In this document: piece after piece, positions 27,304-35,702 of the stretch | Position numbering within the stretch: the stretch's first letter is position 1 | Layout of the letters: each line of letters begins with the position of its first letter | Source of the DNA: a bacterium ADurb.Bin243 | Lineage (GTDB): Bacteria; Muiribacteriota; UBA9980 | Reading direction: 5' to 3' | Length of the DNA: 64,000 nucleotides | Assembly (NCBI GenBank): GCA_002069765.1 | Contig: MWBZ01000004.1 | Span: 1-64,000, forward strand | The notes under the pieces: generated by a model | Databases searched by the model: none | What the model saw: the letters and a program-made list of their open reading frames with translations, nothing else | What the model was told of the DNA's origin: nothing | Position numbers and translations under genes: made by a program

Positions 27304-28499
27304 ATTCTTACCGCCGCCAGAAAATCGTCTATAGTCTCGGCTTTTCTTACGAGTTTAATTTCATAATCGGAATTTATCAATACTTCAGCCGGCTTTAAAG
27401 TTGAATTGTAATTGCTTGACATTGAAAATCCGTATGCGCCTGCGTTTTTAAACACCATAAGCGCGCCGGGTTTAGGCAGGCATCCTTCGTGGCTTCTGTA
27501 GAGCACGTCGCCTGTTTCGCAGAGGGGGCCTACGATATCGTAGTTTACCTCGCACCTGTCGTTAATTTTGCCCACTATCTCGAATTCGTGGATCGCGCCG
27601 TAAAGCGCCGGCCTTATCAGATGGTTCATGCCGCCGTCGGTGATCACGAAGTTTTTATATCCGTTATTTTTAACGCTCACGGCGCGCGTGACGTAAAACC
27701 CGGATTGGGCCACTATAAAGCGTCCCAGTTCGCATGTAATATTGAATTTTTTAAGAAGCGGGGTGACCGCCCGCCTGTATTCGGCGAGATCGAGCTTTTC
27801 GCCGGTATAGTCTATGCCCCAGCCGCCGCCGATATTTATATTTTTAATTTTTCTCTTCGAGGCGATGCTGCATATCTGCGAAAGCGCTTCGTAATAAGGC
27901 GAAACCTCGGTTATTTGAGAGCCGATATGTATGTGAAAACCGGATATTTTAATTTTATTTTTGGCGGCGGCCGTGAAAAAATCGTCCAGAAGCTTTAACG
28001 GAACGCCGAATTTGTGTTTTTTAAGCCCGGTCGAAATGAATGGATGCGTCATGGCGTCCACTTCGGAATTAAGCCTGACGTAAAATTCGGGAACGTGCTT
28101 CGACCCCGCGAGCGTGCTTTTCCATGTTTCGAGCTCTTCGATGGAATCTATATTAACTTTTCCGACGCGGTTTTTCAGAAACAGCTTCATATCGCCGGCC
28201 GATTTGCCGCAGCCGTTCCAGACGATTTTTTCGGGAGGGGTGCCGGCCATGAGCGCGGATGCGAGCTCGCCTGGAGTAATGACGTCCATGCCGAAACCGT
28301 TTTCGCGTATTATTTTAAGCAGGTGGGGGTTATAATTGGCTTTCACGGCGAAAGTCGGGCTGAAATCCAGGCCTTTAAAAACCATGTAAACTTCGCGTAT
28401 TTTTTCTTCGATTACGTCGGAAAGATAAGCGTAAAGAGGCGTACCGTATTTTTCGGCCGCAGCGGATATGGTTTTTTTAAATTTTTCGTTCAATAGCAT
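27300..28499 (-). CDS. lysA: Diaminopimelate decarboxylase
   Basis: 399-residue fold-III PLP enzyme converting meso-diaminopimelate to L-lysine. PLP lysine is in FAVKANYNPHLL (about residue 49); the phosphate-binding glycine loop reads NIGGGWGID; the active-site Cys/Glu are in GPLCETGDVL. The usual EPGR motif is CELGR here, a Pro to Leu change. AGAGG precedes the ATG. It lies 15 bases after lysC and overlaps the deacetylase gene. Confidence 0.95.
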   Translation of the reverse strand: MLLNEKFKKTISAAAEKYGTPLYAYLSDVIEEKIREVYMVFKGLDFSPTFAVKANYNPHLLKIIRENGFGMDVITPGELASALMAGTPPEKIVWNGCGKSAGDMKLFLKNRVGKVNIDSIEELETWKSTLAGSKHVPEFYVRLNSEVDAMTHPFISTGLKKHKFGVPLKLLDDFFTAAAKNKIKISGFHIHIGSQITEVSPYYEALSQICSIASKRKIKNINIGGGWGIDYTGEKLDLAEYRRAVTPLLKKFNITCELGRFIVAQSGFYVTRAVSVKNNGYKNFVITDGGMNHLIRPALYGAIHEFEIVGKINDRCEVNYDIVGPLCETGDVLYRSHEGCLPKPGALMVFKNAGAYGFSMSSNYNSTLKPAEVLINSDYEIKLVRKAETIDDFLAAVRI

Positions 28500-28514
28500 A
28501 ACGCACCTCTGCGG

Positions 28515-29705
28515 TTAAAGTTTAAACTCCGCCACAAGCGATTTGATCGCTTTTTCCTTATACTTGTCTTCCAGAAGGCATGATATCTTAATTTCCGACG
28601 TGGTGACCAGCCTTATGGGCGTATCGCCGAGCGCGCCGAAAAACCTCGTTGCGACGCCGTAAGATGATTTCATGCCCACGCCCACTACCGATATTTTAGC
28701 ATAGCCGGAGTGGTAATTGACGTTCCAGCCTTTAAGATGCTTGAGCATTTTTTTAAGCGAAGCGTCGATATGTTTTTTCTTCTCTTCGATTATAGTAAAA
28801 GAAATATTGAGCGTATCGCCCGTATTTATTATCGAGATCATGTCCACATTGAGATGCTCGCGGGCGGCGTCTTCGAATATGGTTTTAACCAGGGAGTAAT
28901 CGAGCTCTAAATTTGTTATGGTGACCTGCGTCTGGTTTTCCATGACGCTTAAACCCGTTACTACAGGCTGGTCTATGGTATTTTCAACCACGTAACTTCC
29001 CTCCGAATCAGAAAAAGTCGATGCGCAATAAATGTTGATGCGGTGCTTTTTGGCGATTTCCACGCACCTGGAATGGAGCACCTTCGCCCCTGTGCTGGCG
29101 AGTTCCAGCATTTCGTCGTAAGTGATAAATTTAATTTTTTTAGCGGCCGGATGTATTTTGGGATCAGCCGTATATATTCCGTCCACGTCGCTGTATATTT
29201 CGCAGTCGGCTTTGAGTGCGGCGGAAAGGGCCACGGCCGAGGTGTCGGACCCGCCGCGGCCGAGCGTCGTCAATTCTCCGTCGTCGGTTACGCCCTGAAA
29301 GCCGGTAACGACGAGAACGTCGTTAGCTTCGAGTAATTTTAAAATTTTATCTTTTTTAAAATTCTTTATGCGCGCTTCGTTGAATTCTCTGGTGGTGGTT
29401 ATTCCGGCCTGATAGGCGTTAAGCGATACGCTTCCGATGCCGGAGCCGCGAAGCGCCATAGATAAAAGCGCCGCAGTCACCTGCTCGCCCGTGGTAAGAA
29501 GCATGTCCAGCTCGCGCGGATCTGGCTCGGCGCTTATTTCTTTCGCGAGCTTTACCAGGCCGTCGGTGGTTTTGCCCATGGCCGAAACCACCACGACTAT
29601 TTTGTTTCCGCCGTCGAGCCTGTTCGATATTTTTACGGCTATGGCCTTTATTTTTTGAGTGTCGGCGACCGAACTGCCGCCGTATTTTTGAACTATAATT
29701 TTCAT
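28515..29705 (-). CDS. lysC: Aspartate kinase (monofunctional)
   Basis: 396 residues. Phosphorylates L-aspartate, the first step towards diaminopimelate, lysine, threonine and methionine. The kinase domain starts with VQKYGGSSVAD and holds TTGEQVTAALLS and TLGRGGSDTSA. Two ACT domains form the C-terminal 130 residues and should give feedback control. AAGGAAG precedes the ATG. Second gene of the lysine operon. Confidence 0.95.
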   Translation of the reverse strand: MKIIVQKYGGSSVADTQKIKAIAVKISNRLDGGNKIVVVVSAMGKTTDGLVKLAKEISAEPDPRELDMLLTTGEQVTAALLSMALRGSGIGSVSLNAYQAGITTTREFNEARIKNFKKDKILKLLEANDVLVVTGFQGVTDDGELTTLGRGGSDTSAVALSAALKADCEIYSDVDGIYTADPKIHPAAKKIKFITYDEMLELASTGAKVLHSRCVEIAKKHRINIYCASTFSDSEGSYVVENTIDQPVVTGLSVMENQTQVTITNLELDYSLVKTIFEDAAREHLNVDMISIINTGDTLNISFTIIEEKKKHIDASLKKMLKHLKGWNVNYHSGYAKISVVGVGMKSSYGVATRFFGALGDTPIRLVTTSEIKISCLLEDKYKEKAIKSLVAEFKL

Positions 29706-29734
29706 TTACCGTCTTCCTTTTCGTGCCAAAGGAT

Positions 29735-30433
29735 TTATAATTTTCTTAATTCGTCTATAAGCTGGGTTTTTTCGCGGGTCTTGTCGTCGACCTTCTTTAT
29801 GACTTTTCCGGGAACGCCGACTACTACCGAATACGGTTCGACGTTGGATAAAACTACCGATCCGGCGGCTATTATCGAACCTTTCCCTATTTTGACGCCT
29901 TCGAGTATCACGGCGTTAGCGCCGAGAAGGACGTCGTCTTCTATTACGACGGGATCGGCGCTCGGCGGCTCTATAACCCCTGCCACTACCGCTCCGGCTC
30001 CTATGTGACAGTTTTTGCCTATAACGGCGCGACCGCCTATGACCGTGTTCATGTCTATCATGGTCTTTTCGCCGATTACGGCGCCTATATTTATGACCGC
30101 GCCCATCATTATAACCGCGTTATTTCCGATTTCGACGTGCTCGCGTATGACGGCTCCCGGCTCTATTCTGGCGTTAAATTTTGAAAGATCCGCCATGGGA
30201 ATGGCGGAATTGCGCCTGTCCATTTCGACGCGGAATCCGGTAATTTTATGCTTATTTTTTTCATAGAATTTCTGGTACTCTTCGTACTCGCAGAATATAA
30301 CGCCGTTGCCGTCGCCGCCGTAATATTCGAGCCCCGAAAAATCGACATTTAAAAAATCGCCTTTTATATATACTTTTACTGGAGTTTTACGTTTGGAACC
30401 GGCTATATAGTTTATAATTTCATAAGAATCCAA
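29735..30433 (-). CDS. dapH: Tetrahydrodipicolinate N-acetyltransferase
   Basis: 232 residues, a left-handed beta-helix acyltransferase with hexapeptide repeats ([20 protein letters not shown] region). It matches DapH rather than DapD in length and in its N-terminal domain ([20 protein letters not shown]). It transfers acetyl from acetyl-CoA to tetrahydrodipicolinate, committing to the acetylase branch. The start is TTG 30433, supported by GGAGG six bases before it; no ATG fits. First gene of the operon dapH-lysC-lysA-deacetylase. dapA, dapB and the aminotransferase are not in the window. Confidence 0.93.
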   Translation of the reverse strand: MDSYEIINYIAGSKRKTPVKVYIKGDFLNVDFSGLEYYGGDGNGVIFCEYEEYQKFYEKNKHKITGFRVEMDRRNSAIPMADLSKFNARIEPGAVIREHVEIGNNAVIMMGAVINIGAVIGEKTMIDMNTVIGGRAVIGKNCHIGAGAVVAGVIEPPSADPVVIEDDVLLGANAVILEGVKIGKGSIIAAGSVVLSNVEPYSVVVGVPGKVIKKVDDKTREKTQLIDELRKL

Positions 30434-30469
30434 TTTTTACCTCCGAGCGTTTAATTTAACATTTTTTGT

Positions 30470-30499
30470 ATTATATAATAGTTATGGATATTTTGTCAA
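30470..30499 (-). promoter_or_regulatory. Promoter of the lysine operon
   Basis: Minus strand TTGACA (30499-30494), 18-base spacer, TATAAT (30475-30470). It predicts a leader of about 30 bases, too short for a lysine riboswitch, so control is probably enzymatic (ACT domains) or by a repressor. Confidence 0.7.
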
Positions 30500-30552
30500 T
30501 TTATATAAAAGCTTATTGACTTTATTTTTTTTATATGTTAGCTTTACGCTCC

Positions 30553-31254
30553 ATGGATATAATATATTCAGCTTTCATCAAATGTTTCGGCTTGATTATC
30601 GGCATGGACCCTTATTTAATCGAAGTCACCAAATTGACGCTCTTAATATCGGCGCTTTCCACGCTGACTTCGTTCATAATAGGCGTTCCGGCGGGGCTGG
30701 TTATCGCGCAATCGGATTTCGCCTTCAAGCGCCTTGCGATTTCGGTCATCAACGCGGGAATGGGCCTTCCGCCGGTAGTGGTAGGCCTTGTGGTGGCGCT
30801 TCTTTTCGGGCGCTCGGGAGTTTTCGGAGATTTAGACCTGCTCTACACCAGGACCGCCGTTTTCATAAGCCAGCTTATAATAGCGCTTCCCATGGCGTGC
30901 GGCCTTACTATTGCCGCATGCGGCGAAGTGCCGCGCGCTTTGAAACTCCAGCTCGATTCGTTCGGCGCGGGAGTTTATCAAAAGTCCTTCTACCTCGCCA
31001 GGGAGATAAAAAAATCGCTTATAGTTATAACTATGGCGGCTTTTGGAAGCGTAATATCCGAAGTCGGCGCGGTCATAATGGTCGGGGGCAATATCCTCAA
31101 CGAAACGAGGGTACTCACCACCGCCATAGTCTCAGAAGTACGAGTGGGAAACTACGATACGGCGCTGGGATTCGCTTTCATTCTTCTGGCGCTCACCTTC
31201 GCCGTAAATTACGCGGTAACCGTTATAACGCCGGGCAAAAAAAGCGGCTTTTGA
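30553..31254 (+). CDS. tupB: Tungstate/molybdate-type ABC transporter permease (TupB-like)
   Basis: Inner-membrane permease, 233 residues from ATG 30553 (ATG 30535 is an alternative; neither has a good ribosome site, but TupB homologues begin at the equivalent of MDIIYSAFIK). About five to six TMs. The ABC-contact loop is in the EVPRALKLQLDSFGAG region, and GMGLPPVVVGLVVALLFGR is typical of TupB. It imports oxyanion with the ATPase 37 bases downstream. No periplasmic binding protein gene is adjacent. Confidence 0.78.
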   Translation: MDIIYSAFIKCFGLIIGMDPYLIEVTKLTLLISALSTLTSFIIGVPAGLVIAQSDFAFKRLAISVINAGMGLPPVVVGLVVALLFGRSGVFGDLDLLYTRTAVFISQLIIALPMACGLTIAACGEVPRALKLQLDSFGAGVYQKSFYLAREIKKSLIVITMAAFGSVISEVGAVIMVGGNILNETRVLTTAIVSEVRVGNYDTALGFAFILLALTFAVNYAVTVITPGKKSGF

Positions 31255-31291
31255 GCGGCCGTTTTTTATCCGGCGTAAAATATTATAAATT

Positions 31292-32428
31292 ATGAATATA
31301 GTTGAAATTAAAGATTTATCGTTTAAATATGCCGCGGACAAAAATCGCGCGGGTTTCGCGCTGAGCGTCCCGGCTCTGGCTCTCGCGAGCGGTTCTTCGC
31401 TCGCCCTTTTCGGCGCCAGCGGTGCAGGAAAATCTACGCTGCTCGCAATTTGCGCTTCGCTTCAAAAGGGGTTCGCGGGTTCGGTAAAACTTTTCGGAAC
31501 TCCGCTTAACAATTACAAACGCGGCACCGACGCGGAAGCGGTTTCACGGATGGCCATCCTGTTCCAGGACGCGCCGCTTTTCAACTGCGGCGTTTACGAA
31601 AATATCTCGATCGGGCTTCAAATCAGAAAAACTCCACGGGCCGAAATAAAAAAACGCGTCGATGAAATGATCGAAAAGCTTAACATCTCCGGCATCGCGT
31701 ACGCCGACGCGCGTGAAATTTCCGGCGGGCAGGCCAAGCGCGTCTGCCTCGCCCGGCTGCTCGTTTTAAAGCCGGAGCTTTTATTTCTGGACGAACCTTT
31801 TTATTCGCTGGACGCGATCAACCGTTCGCAGATAATGCACGAGCTCAAGCGTTTGAGCGCCGAAGCCGGCATAGCGCTCATGCTGGTAACCCACGATAAA
31901 AACGAGGCGCTGGCTTTATGCGAGAACCTGGCGGTAATGGACGCAGGCTCCATAATCAGATACGGCGATATAAAATCCTGCTTCAATAACCCGATGTCGG
32001 AAACCGAAGCCAGGCTGCTCGGAAGGAATATGGTATTTTACGGGCGGGTGGCCGGGTGCCGCGACGAAGTGGCCGAAATAGAATGCGGAAACGAAACGCA
32101 ATCCATGAAATTCCAGGCCGCGGCCGATTACAAAAAAGGCGACAAAGTTTGCGTAATGATAAGCCCTCAGGACTTATCGGTAAGCCCCGCGGAAGATGAG
32201 ACCGGCGCTAAAAGCCCCGCGTCGTCGGCGCTAAACTGCTTCGAAGGAAAAATAGTTTCCGCCGCGCATTATGAATTCGGAATGCTTTTAAATATTATAA
32301 CGGCCTCCGGCGCGGTTTTTCAAGCGTACATCACCAGCCGGTCTTACGATTCCCTCCGGCTCGGCCCAGAAAAAAAAGTGAAAATTTTTATAAAAGCGAC
32401 CGCCGTCAAATCTTTTTTAATGCCCTGA
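31292..32428 (+). CDS. tupC: ABC transporter ATPase with C-terminal TOBE-like domain (TupC-like)
   Basis: 378 residues. Nucleotide-binding domain 1-235: Walker A FGASGAGKST, Q-loop ILFQDAP, signature SGGQAKR, Walker B LLFLDEPFYSLD, and switch His in LVTHDKNEA. Residues about 245-378 form a TOBE/Mop-like regulatory half that may bind the oxyanion and inhibit transport, as in ModC. It pairs with the permease upstream. Its stop overlaps the stop of the convergent hydrolase gene by 12 bases. Confidence 0.8.
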   Translation: MNIVEIKDLSFKYAADKNRAGFALSVPALALASGSSLALFGASGAGKSTLLAICASLQKGFAGSVKLFGTPLNNYKRGTDAEAVSRMAILFQDAPLFNCGVYENISIGLQIRKTPRAEIKKRVDEMIEKLNISGIAYADAREISGGQAKRVCLARLLVLKPELLFLDEPFYSLDAINRSQIMHELKRLSAEAGIALMLVTHDKNEALALCENLAVMDAGSIIRYGDIKSCFNNPMSETEARLLGRNMVFYGRVAGCRDEVAEIECGNETQSMKFQAAADYKKGDKVCVMISPQDLSVSPAEDETGAKSPASSALNCFEGKIVSAAHYEFGMLLNIITASGAVFQAYITSRSYDSLRLGPEKKVKIFIKATAVKSFLMP

Positions 32429-33265
32429 ATTCCGGTAAATTTCGAACCTTTCGAGCCAGTCCGAAACCAGCGAACCGAATAAAGCGGGCCGCTCGATCTG
32501 AAGATAATGGCCGGCGCGTTCTATCACCGAATATGAAGCGCGCGTGAAATTTTTTAAGACGCCGAAAGCGTCTTCATAACCCGTTACCGAATCGTTCGCG
32601 CCGCACACTATCATAGACGGCTTGTCGAACGGCTCCGCAAAAGCGTCAGCGTCGAAACTTAAGCCATACGACGATTCCCATACCTTATCCAGGACGGCTA
32701 TATCCGAACAGTTCATCGCGTCTATGACCTCGGATTTAAAACGACGCCATACCGAGCAGGTTTGAACCACGATATCCGAGGCGAACTGGTTTTTATCGAA
32801 AAATTCCATTTTATCCATAAGCCCTGCGTCGCATTCGAAGACTTTATGCTCCGCCGTTTTTCTTTTTCGCGGATCGGCGAATATCACGGGGCATATAAGG
32901 CATACCCCGAGAATCCTGCGGGGCATTTTATTTACGAGCGCGCGGGCCATGTACCCGCCGTATGATTCGCCGGTCAATAGAAACTTTTCCCCGCCGGGAA
33001 GAGTTTTATCGATAAAAGCCGTCACGGCTTCCAGCATTTCGTCGGAAGAGCAAAAGCCGGATGGCGCGGCGGTGCGCCCCATGCCGGGAAGGTCGAAATA
33101 AATCCGCTTATATCCGGCGAAACCGTTGAACACGGGCTCGAAGCAACCCTTCATCACGCGGTGGTCCAGGCGGAACCCGTGAATATTAACGACGGGCAAA
33201 CCCTCGCCGGCTATGTCGTAAAAGAATTGAAAATCACGGGCGGAAGTTTTTATTTCTATATACAT
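32417..33265 (-). CDS. Alpha/beta hydrolase
   Basis: 282-residue soluble hydrolase. Oxyanion region VNIHGFRLDH; nucleophile Ser in the elbow TGESYGGYMA (about residue 110); acid in MIVCGANDSVTG; His in ERAGHYLQIERP near the C terminus, so the triad is complete. Substrate unknown; esterase, peptidase or lactonase activity is possible. GGAGG lies 7 bases before the ATG. Same strand as the HEAT-repeat gene, 66 bases apart. Confidence 0.85.
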   Translation of the reverse strand: MYIEIKTSARDFQFFYDIAGEGLPVVNIHGFRLDHRVMKGCFEPVFNGFAGYKRIYFDLPGMGRTAAPSGFCSSDEMLEAVTAFIDKTLPGGEKFLLTGESYGGYMARALVNKMPRRILGVCLICPVIFADPRKRKTAEHKVFECDAGLMDKMEFFDKNQFASDIVVQTCSVWRRFKSEVIDAMNCSDIAVLDKVWESSYGLSFDADAFAEPFDKPSMIVCGANDSVTGYEDAFGVLKNFTRASYSVIERAGHYLQIERPALFGSLVSDWLERFEIYRNSGH

Positions 33266-33331
33266 CCTTACCCCTCCGTTAAAGGCTTTTCGCTGATAAC
33301 TTCCCGCGCATAAAACGAAAAAGATCCGAAA

Positions 33332-34528
33332 TTATTGCGTTATGCGGTAGCCCCATTTGTGGCGCAGCGCATAAAAAGCGGTATCGCGCACTTCGTCGTC
33401 CCAGTCTTTAAGGGCGCGCTCGAGGTCGTCGAGCACAGTCCTGCTCCTGATATTGGCGAGGCCTTTGGCGGCTCGCCTTCTATATTCGGGCAGGTTCTGC
33501 TCCCACAAAAACCAGACCAGCTCTCCTTCGCCTTCGTAGCTGTCAAAAAAAGTCAGCGCATAAGCCGAGTTGAGCCTTACCACGTTGGCCGAATCGAGAA
33601 GGGCAATTTTAAGCGGCGCGATGGCGCGCCTGTCTGCGAGACCTATAAAAGCCAGCGCGGCCGCGGCGCGAGTTTCACCGTCGATATCGCCGGAGACTAC
33701 CTTTTTAAAAAACTCGAAAGATCCCGCATGCTTGTACTGCGCTACGGCCATTACTGCCTCTTTTCTGACGGCGGGCGAAATGTCGTTCAAGCCGCGGTCT
33801 ATGAGCGGGTTTAAAGCTTCGAACGGCCTTAAGACGCCGAAATAACGGCATGTGACCGAACGCACCTCTATATTGGCGTCGGTTATCGTTCTGAGCATGG
33901 GCTTCAGCACATAGTCCATATCGCCGAATTCGCCCATGGCTACTACCGCGTGAAGCCTCTGCAGCTCGTCTTCGGCTATAACCGACATGGAAAGTATCTC
34001 GAAAAAATTAACGAATGCGCGGCGGTGGGATTTTATCAGCGGATGCAGCGAGTCGATAATATTGTATTTTTGCTCGCGGGCGGCTTTTTTGAAAGCCTCG
34101 CGCAGAGTCATTACCGTGTTTTCCTCTTCCGAAAACGAGGCCAGCGCGAATAAAAGAGTTTCGAGCACTTCCGGTTTCGGCTCGATTGCGATGCGTTCTA
34201 TGAGCGCGGGAACGCTTATCCTGTCGCCGGTATGCCCGAGCCGGAGAACGGCTTCGGCCGCGAGCTTTCTTACCGCGTCGGAATCGTCGTTTAAAACTTT
34301 TAATATCCTGGGAACGGCGGCCTCGGCTTCGTTATCTATAAAAACCTTTAACGCTGCCAGCTTTTCGTTTTCCCACTTGCTGCCTATATAAAAATATGCG
34401 TCGGCGAGCTCGCTGTTAGAAGAATATGCGCGCGCATATTCAGTGAAAAAAACGCCGTTAAAAAACGTTAAAATTAACGCGCATAAAAATAATAAAATTA
34501 AATTTTTGGGCAATGTTTCGCTTTTCAT
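33332..34528 (-). CDS. HEAT-repeat protein with signal/anchor sequence
   Basis: 398 residues from ATG 34528, chosen for the GAGGAAG site before it (the frame extends 7 codons more). A hydrophobic segment (about 9-28) is followed by FTEYARAYSSN, suggesting export. The rest is a row of about ten HEAT/PBS-lyase-type helical repeats (for example DDSDAVRKLAAEAVLRLGHT, ANIEVRSVTCRYFGVL, DDEVRDTAFYAL). Such solenoids bind other proteins; no enzyme motif is seen. Function unknown. Confidence 0.8.
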   Translation of the reverse strand: MKSETLPKNLILLFLCALILTFFNGVFFTEYARAYSSNSELADAYFYIGSKWENEKLAALKVFIDNEAEAAVPRILKVLNDDSDAVRKLAAEAVLRLGHTGDRISVPALIERIAIEPKPEVLETLLFALASFSEEENTVMTLREAFKKAAREQKYNIIDSLHPLIKSHRRAFVNFFEILSMSVIAEDELQRLHAVVAMGEFGDMDYVLKPMLRTITDANIEVRSVTCRYFGVLRPFEALNPLIDRGLNDISPAVRKEAVMAVAQYKHAGSFEFFKKVVSGDIDGETRAAAALAFIGLADRRAIAPLKIALLDSANVVRLNSAYALTFFDSYEGEGELVWFLWEQNLPEYRRRAAKGLANIRSRTVLDDLERALKDWDDEVRDTAFYALRHKWGYRITQ

Positions 34529-34595
34529 TTTAAACTTCCTCAAAAACATCGGCCTGCCTTAGTAGCGCCAATGATAATCGTTGCCGAAAAAAATC

Positions 34596-34637
34596 TTAAG
34601 GGGAAGAGAGGAACCGGGTTCCTTCGCTTCCCCTTAA
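34596..34637 (-). terminator. Rho-independent terminator after the aldolase gene
   Basis: An 11-base-pair outer stem (34596-34606 with 34627-34637, core AAGGGGAAG/CTTCCCCTT) plus an inner GGAACC/GGTTCC; on the minus strand it is followed by AAGA and seven Ts. Confidence 0.85.
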
Positions 34638-34687
34638 TTAAAAAGCCCTGAGGCTTCTGCCTTTAAACAGCGTTTAAGACGGGATCG

Positions 34688-35617
34688 TTAAGCTTTATTT
34701 TCGCAGCCCAATACTTTGATTTTGCGAATGATAACCTGTTTGATAGCTTCGCGGGCGGGGCCGAGATATTTTCTGGGATCGAATTCGCCGGGATTTTCAG
34801 CGAAAACTTTTCTGATGGCGCCGGTGCACGCGAGGCGGATATCGGTGTCGATATTCACTTTGCAAACATTCGACTGGCTGGCTGCGCGGGTTATCATAGA
34901 TTCGGGCACGCCTTTGGAATCTTTGATCTGGGCGCCGTATTTATTGCAGATATCGACGAGGTCCTGCGGAACAGACGAAGCGCCGTGGAGCACGAGCGGA
35001 GTGTTTGGAATCTTTTTCTGGATTTCGGCCAGCCTTTCGAAATCGAGCTGGGCTTCGCCTTTAAATTTATAAGCGCCGTGCGAAGTGCCTATAGCTACCG
35101 CGAGCGAATCGCAGCCGGTGCGTTCTACGAATTCGGCCGCCTGGTCGGGATTGGTGAATACGGCGTCTTTGGCCGAAACCGATATATTATCTTCGATGCC
35201 TGCGAGTTTTCCGAGTTCGGCCTCTACGACGACGCCTTTAGAGTGGGCATAATCGACGACCTGCTTGGTGAGCTTTATATTGTCTTCGAACGAGTGTTTG
35301 GACCCGTCGATCATAACCGACGTAAATCCTCCGTCGATGCACTTTTTGCATATTTCAAAGTCTTCGCCGTGATCGAGGTGCAGCACTATGGGAATGTTAA
35401 CCAGTTCAGTGGCGGCCTGGACGAGGTGGCTCAAAAATTCGTGGCGCGCGTATTTGCGGGCGCCTTCGGAAAACTGGAGTATCAGAGGGGCGTTCATTTC
35501 CTTGCCGCCGTCGATAATTCCCTGGATGATTTCCATATTGTTGACGTTGAAGGCGCCTATGGCGTAACCTTCTTTCATAGCTTTTTTAAATAAATCTTTA
35601 GTCGATACTAATGGCAT
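34688..35617 (-). CDS. fba: Class II fructose-bisphosphate aldolase
   Basis: 309 residues. Cleaves fructose 1,6-bisphosphate to dihydroxyacetone phosphate and glyceraldehyde 3-phosphate, zinc-dependent. Motifs: VLHLDHGEDFE (catalytic Asp and zinc His), VVEAELGKLAG, AVAIGTSHGAYKF (zinc His), LVLHGASSVP (zinc His) and CKVNIDTDIRLA (phosphate binding). GGGAGG precedes the ATG. It has its own promoter and terminator, hence a monocistronic housekeeping glycolytic gene. Tagatose-bisphosphate aldolase is a less likely alternative. Confidence 0.93.
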   Translation of the reverse strand: MPLVSTKDLFKKAMKEGYAIGAFNVNNMEIIQGIIDGGKEMNAPLILQFSEGARKYARHEFLSHLVQAATELVNIPIVLHLDHGEDFEICKKCIDGGFTSVMIDGSKHSFEDNIKLTKQVVDYAHSKGVVVEAELGKLAGIEDNISVSAKDAVFTNPDQAAEFVERTGCDSLAVAIGTSHGAYKFKGEAQLDFERLAEIQKKIPNTPLVLHGASSVPQDLVDICNKYGAQIKDSKGVPESMITRAASQSNVCKVNIDTDIRLACTGAIRKVFAENPGEFDPRKYLGPAREAIKQVIIRKIKVLGCENKA

Positions 35618-35667
35618 TAAAAAACCTCCCGTTTAAATTTAACGTTATTTGCAATAGCATGAATTAT

Positions 35668-35696
35668 ATATTATCAAATGCCTGCCCATAAGTCAA
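35668..35696 (-). promoter_or_regulatory. Promoter of the aldolase gene
   Basis: Minus strand TTGACT (35696-35691), 17-base spacer, TAATAT (35673-35668), with TATAAT just beyond. It lies between the malQ stop and the aldolase start. Confidence 0.6.
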
Positions 35697-35702
35697 TACA
35701 AA

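Noticed and set aside
30434-30469. Lysine riboswitch before dapH
   Set aside because: The predicted leader is only about 30 bases, far too short for the lysine aptamer.
30516-31295. A 259-residue plus-strand frame overlapping the permease gene
   Set aside because: The product is rich in Arg/His/Gly with no TM pattern, while the overlapping frame gives a clear TupB-like permease.
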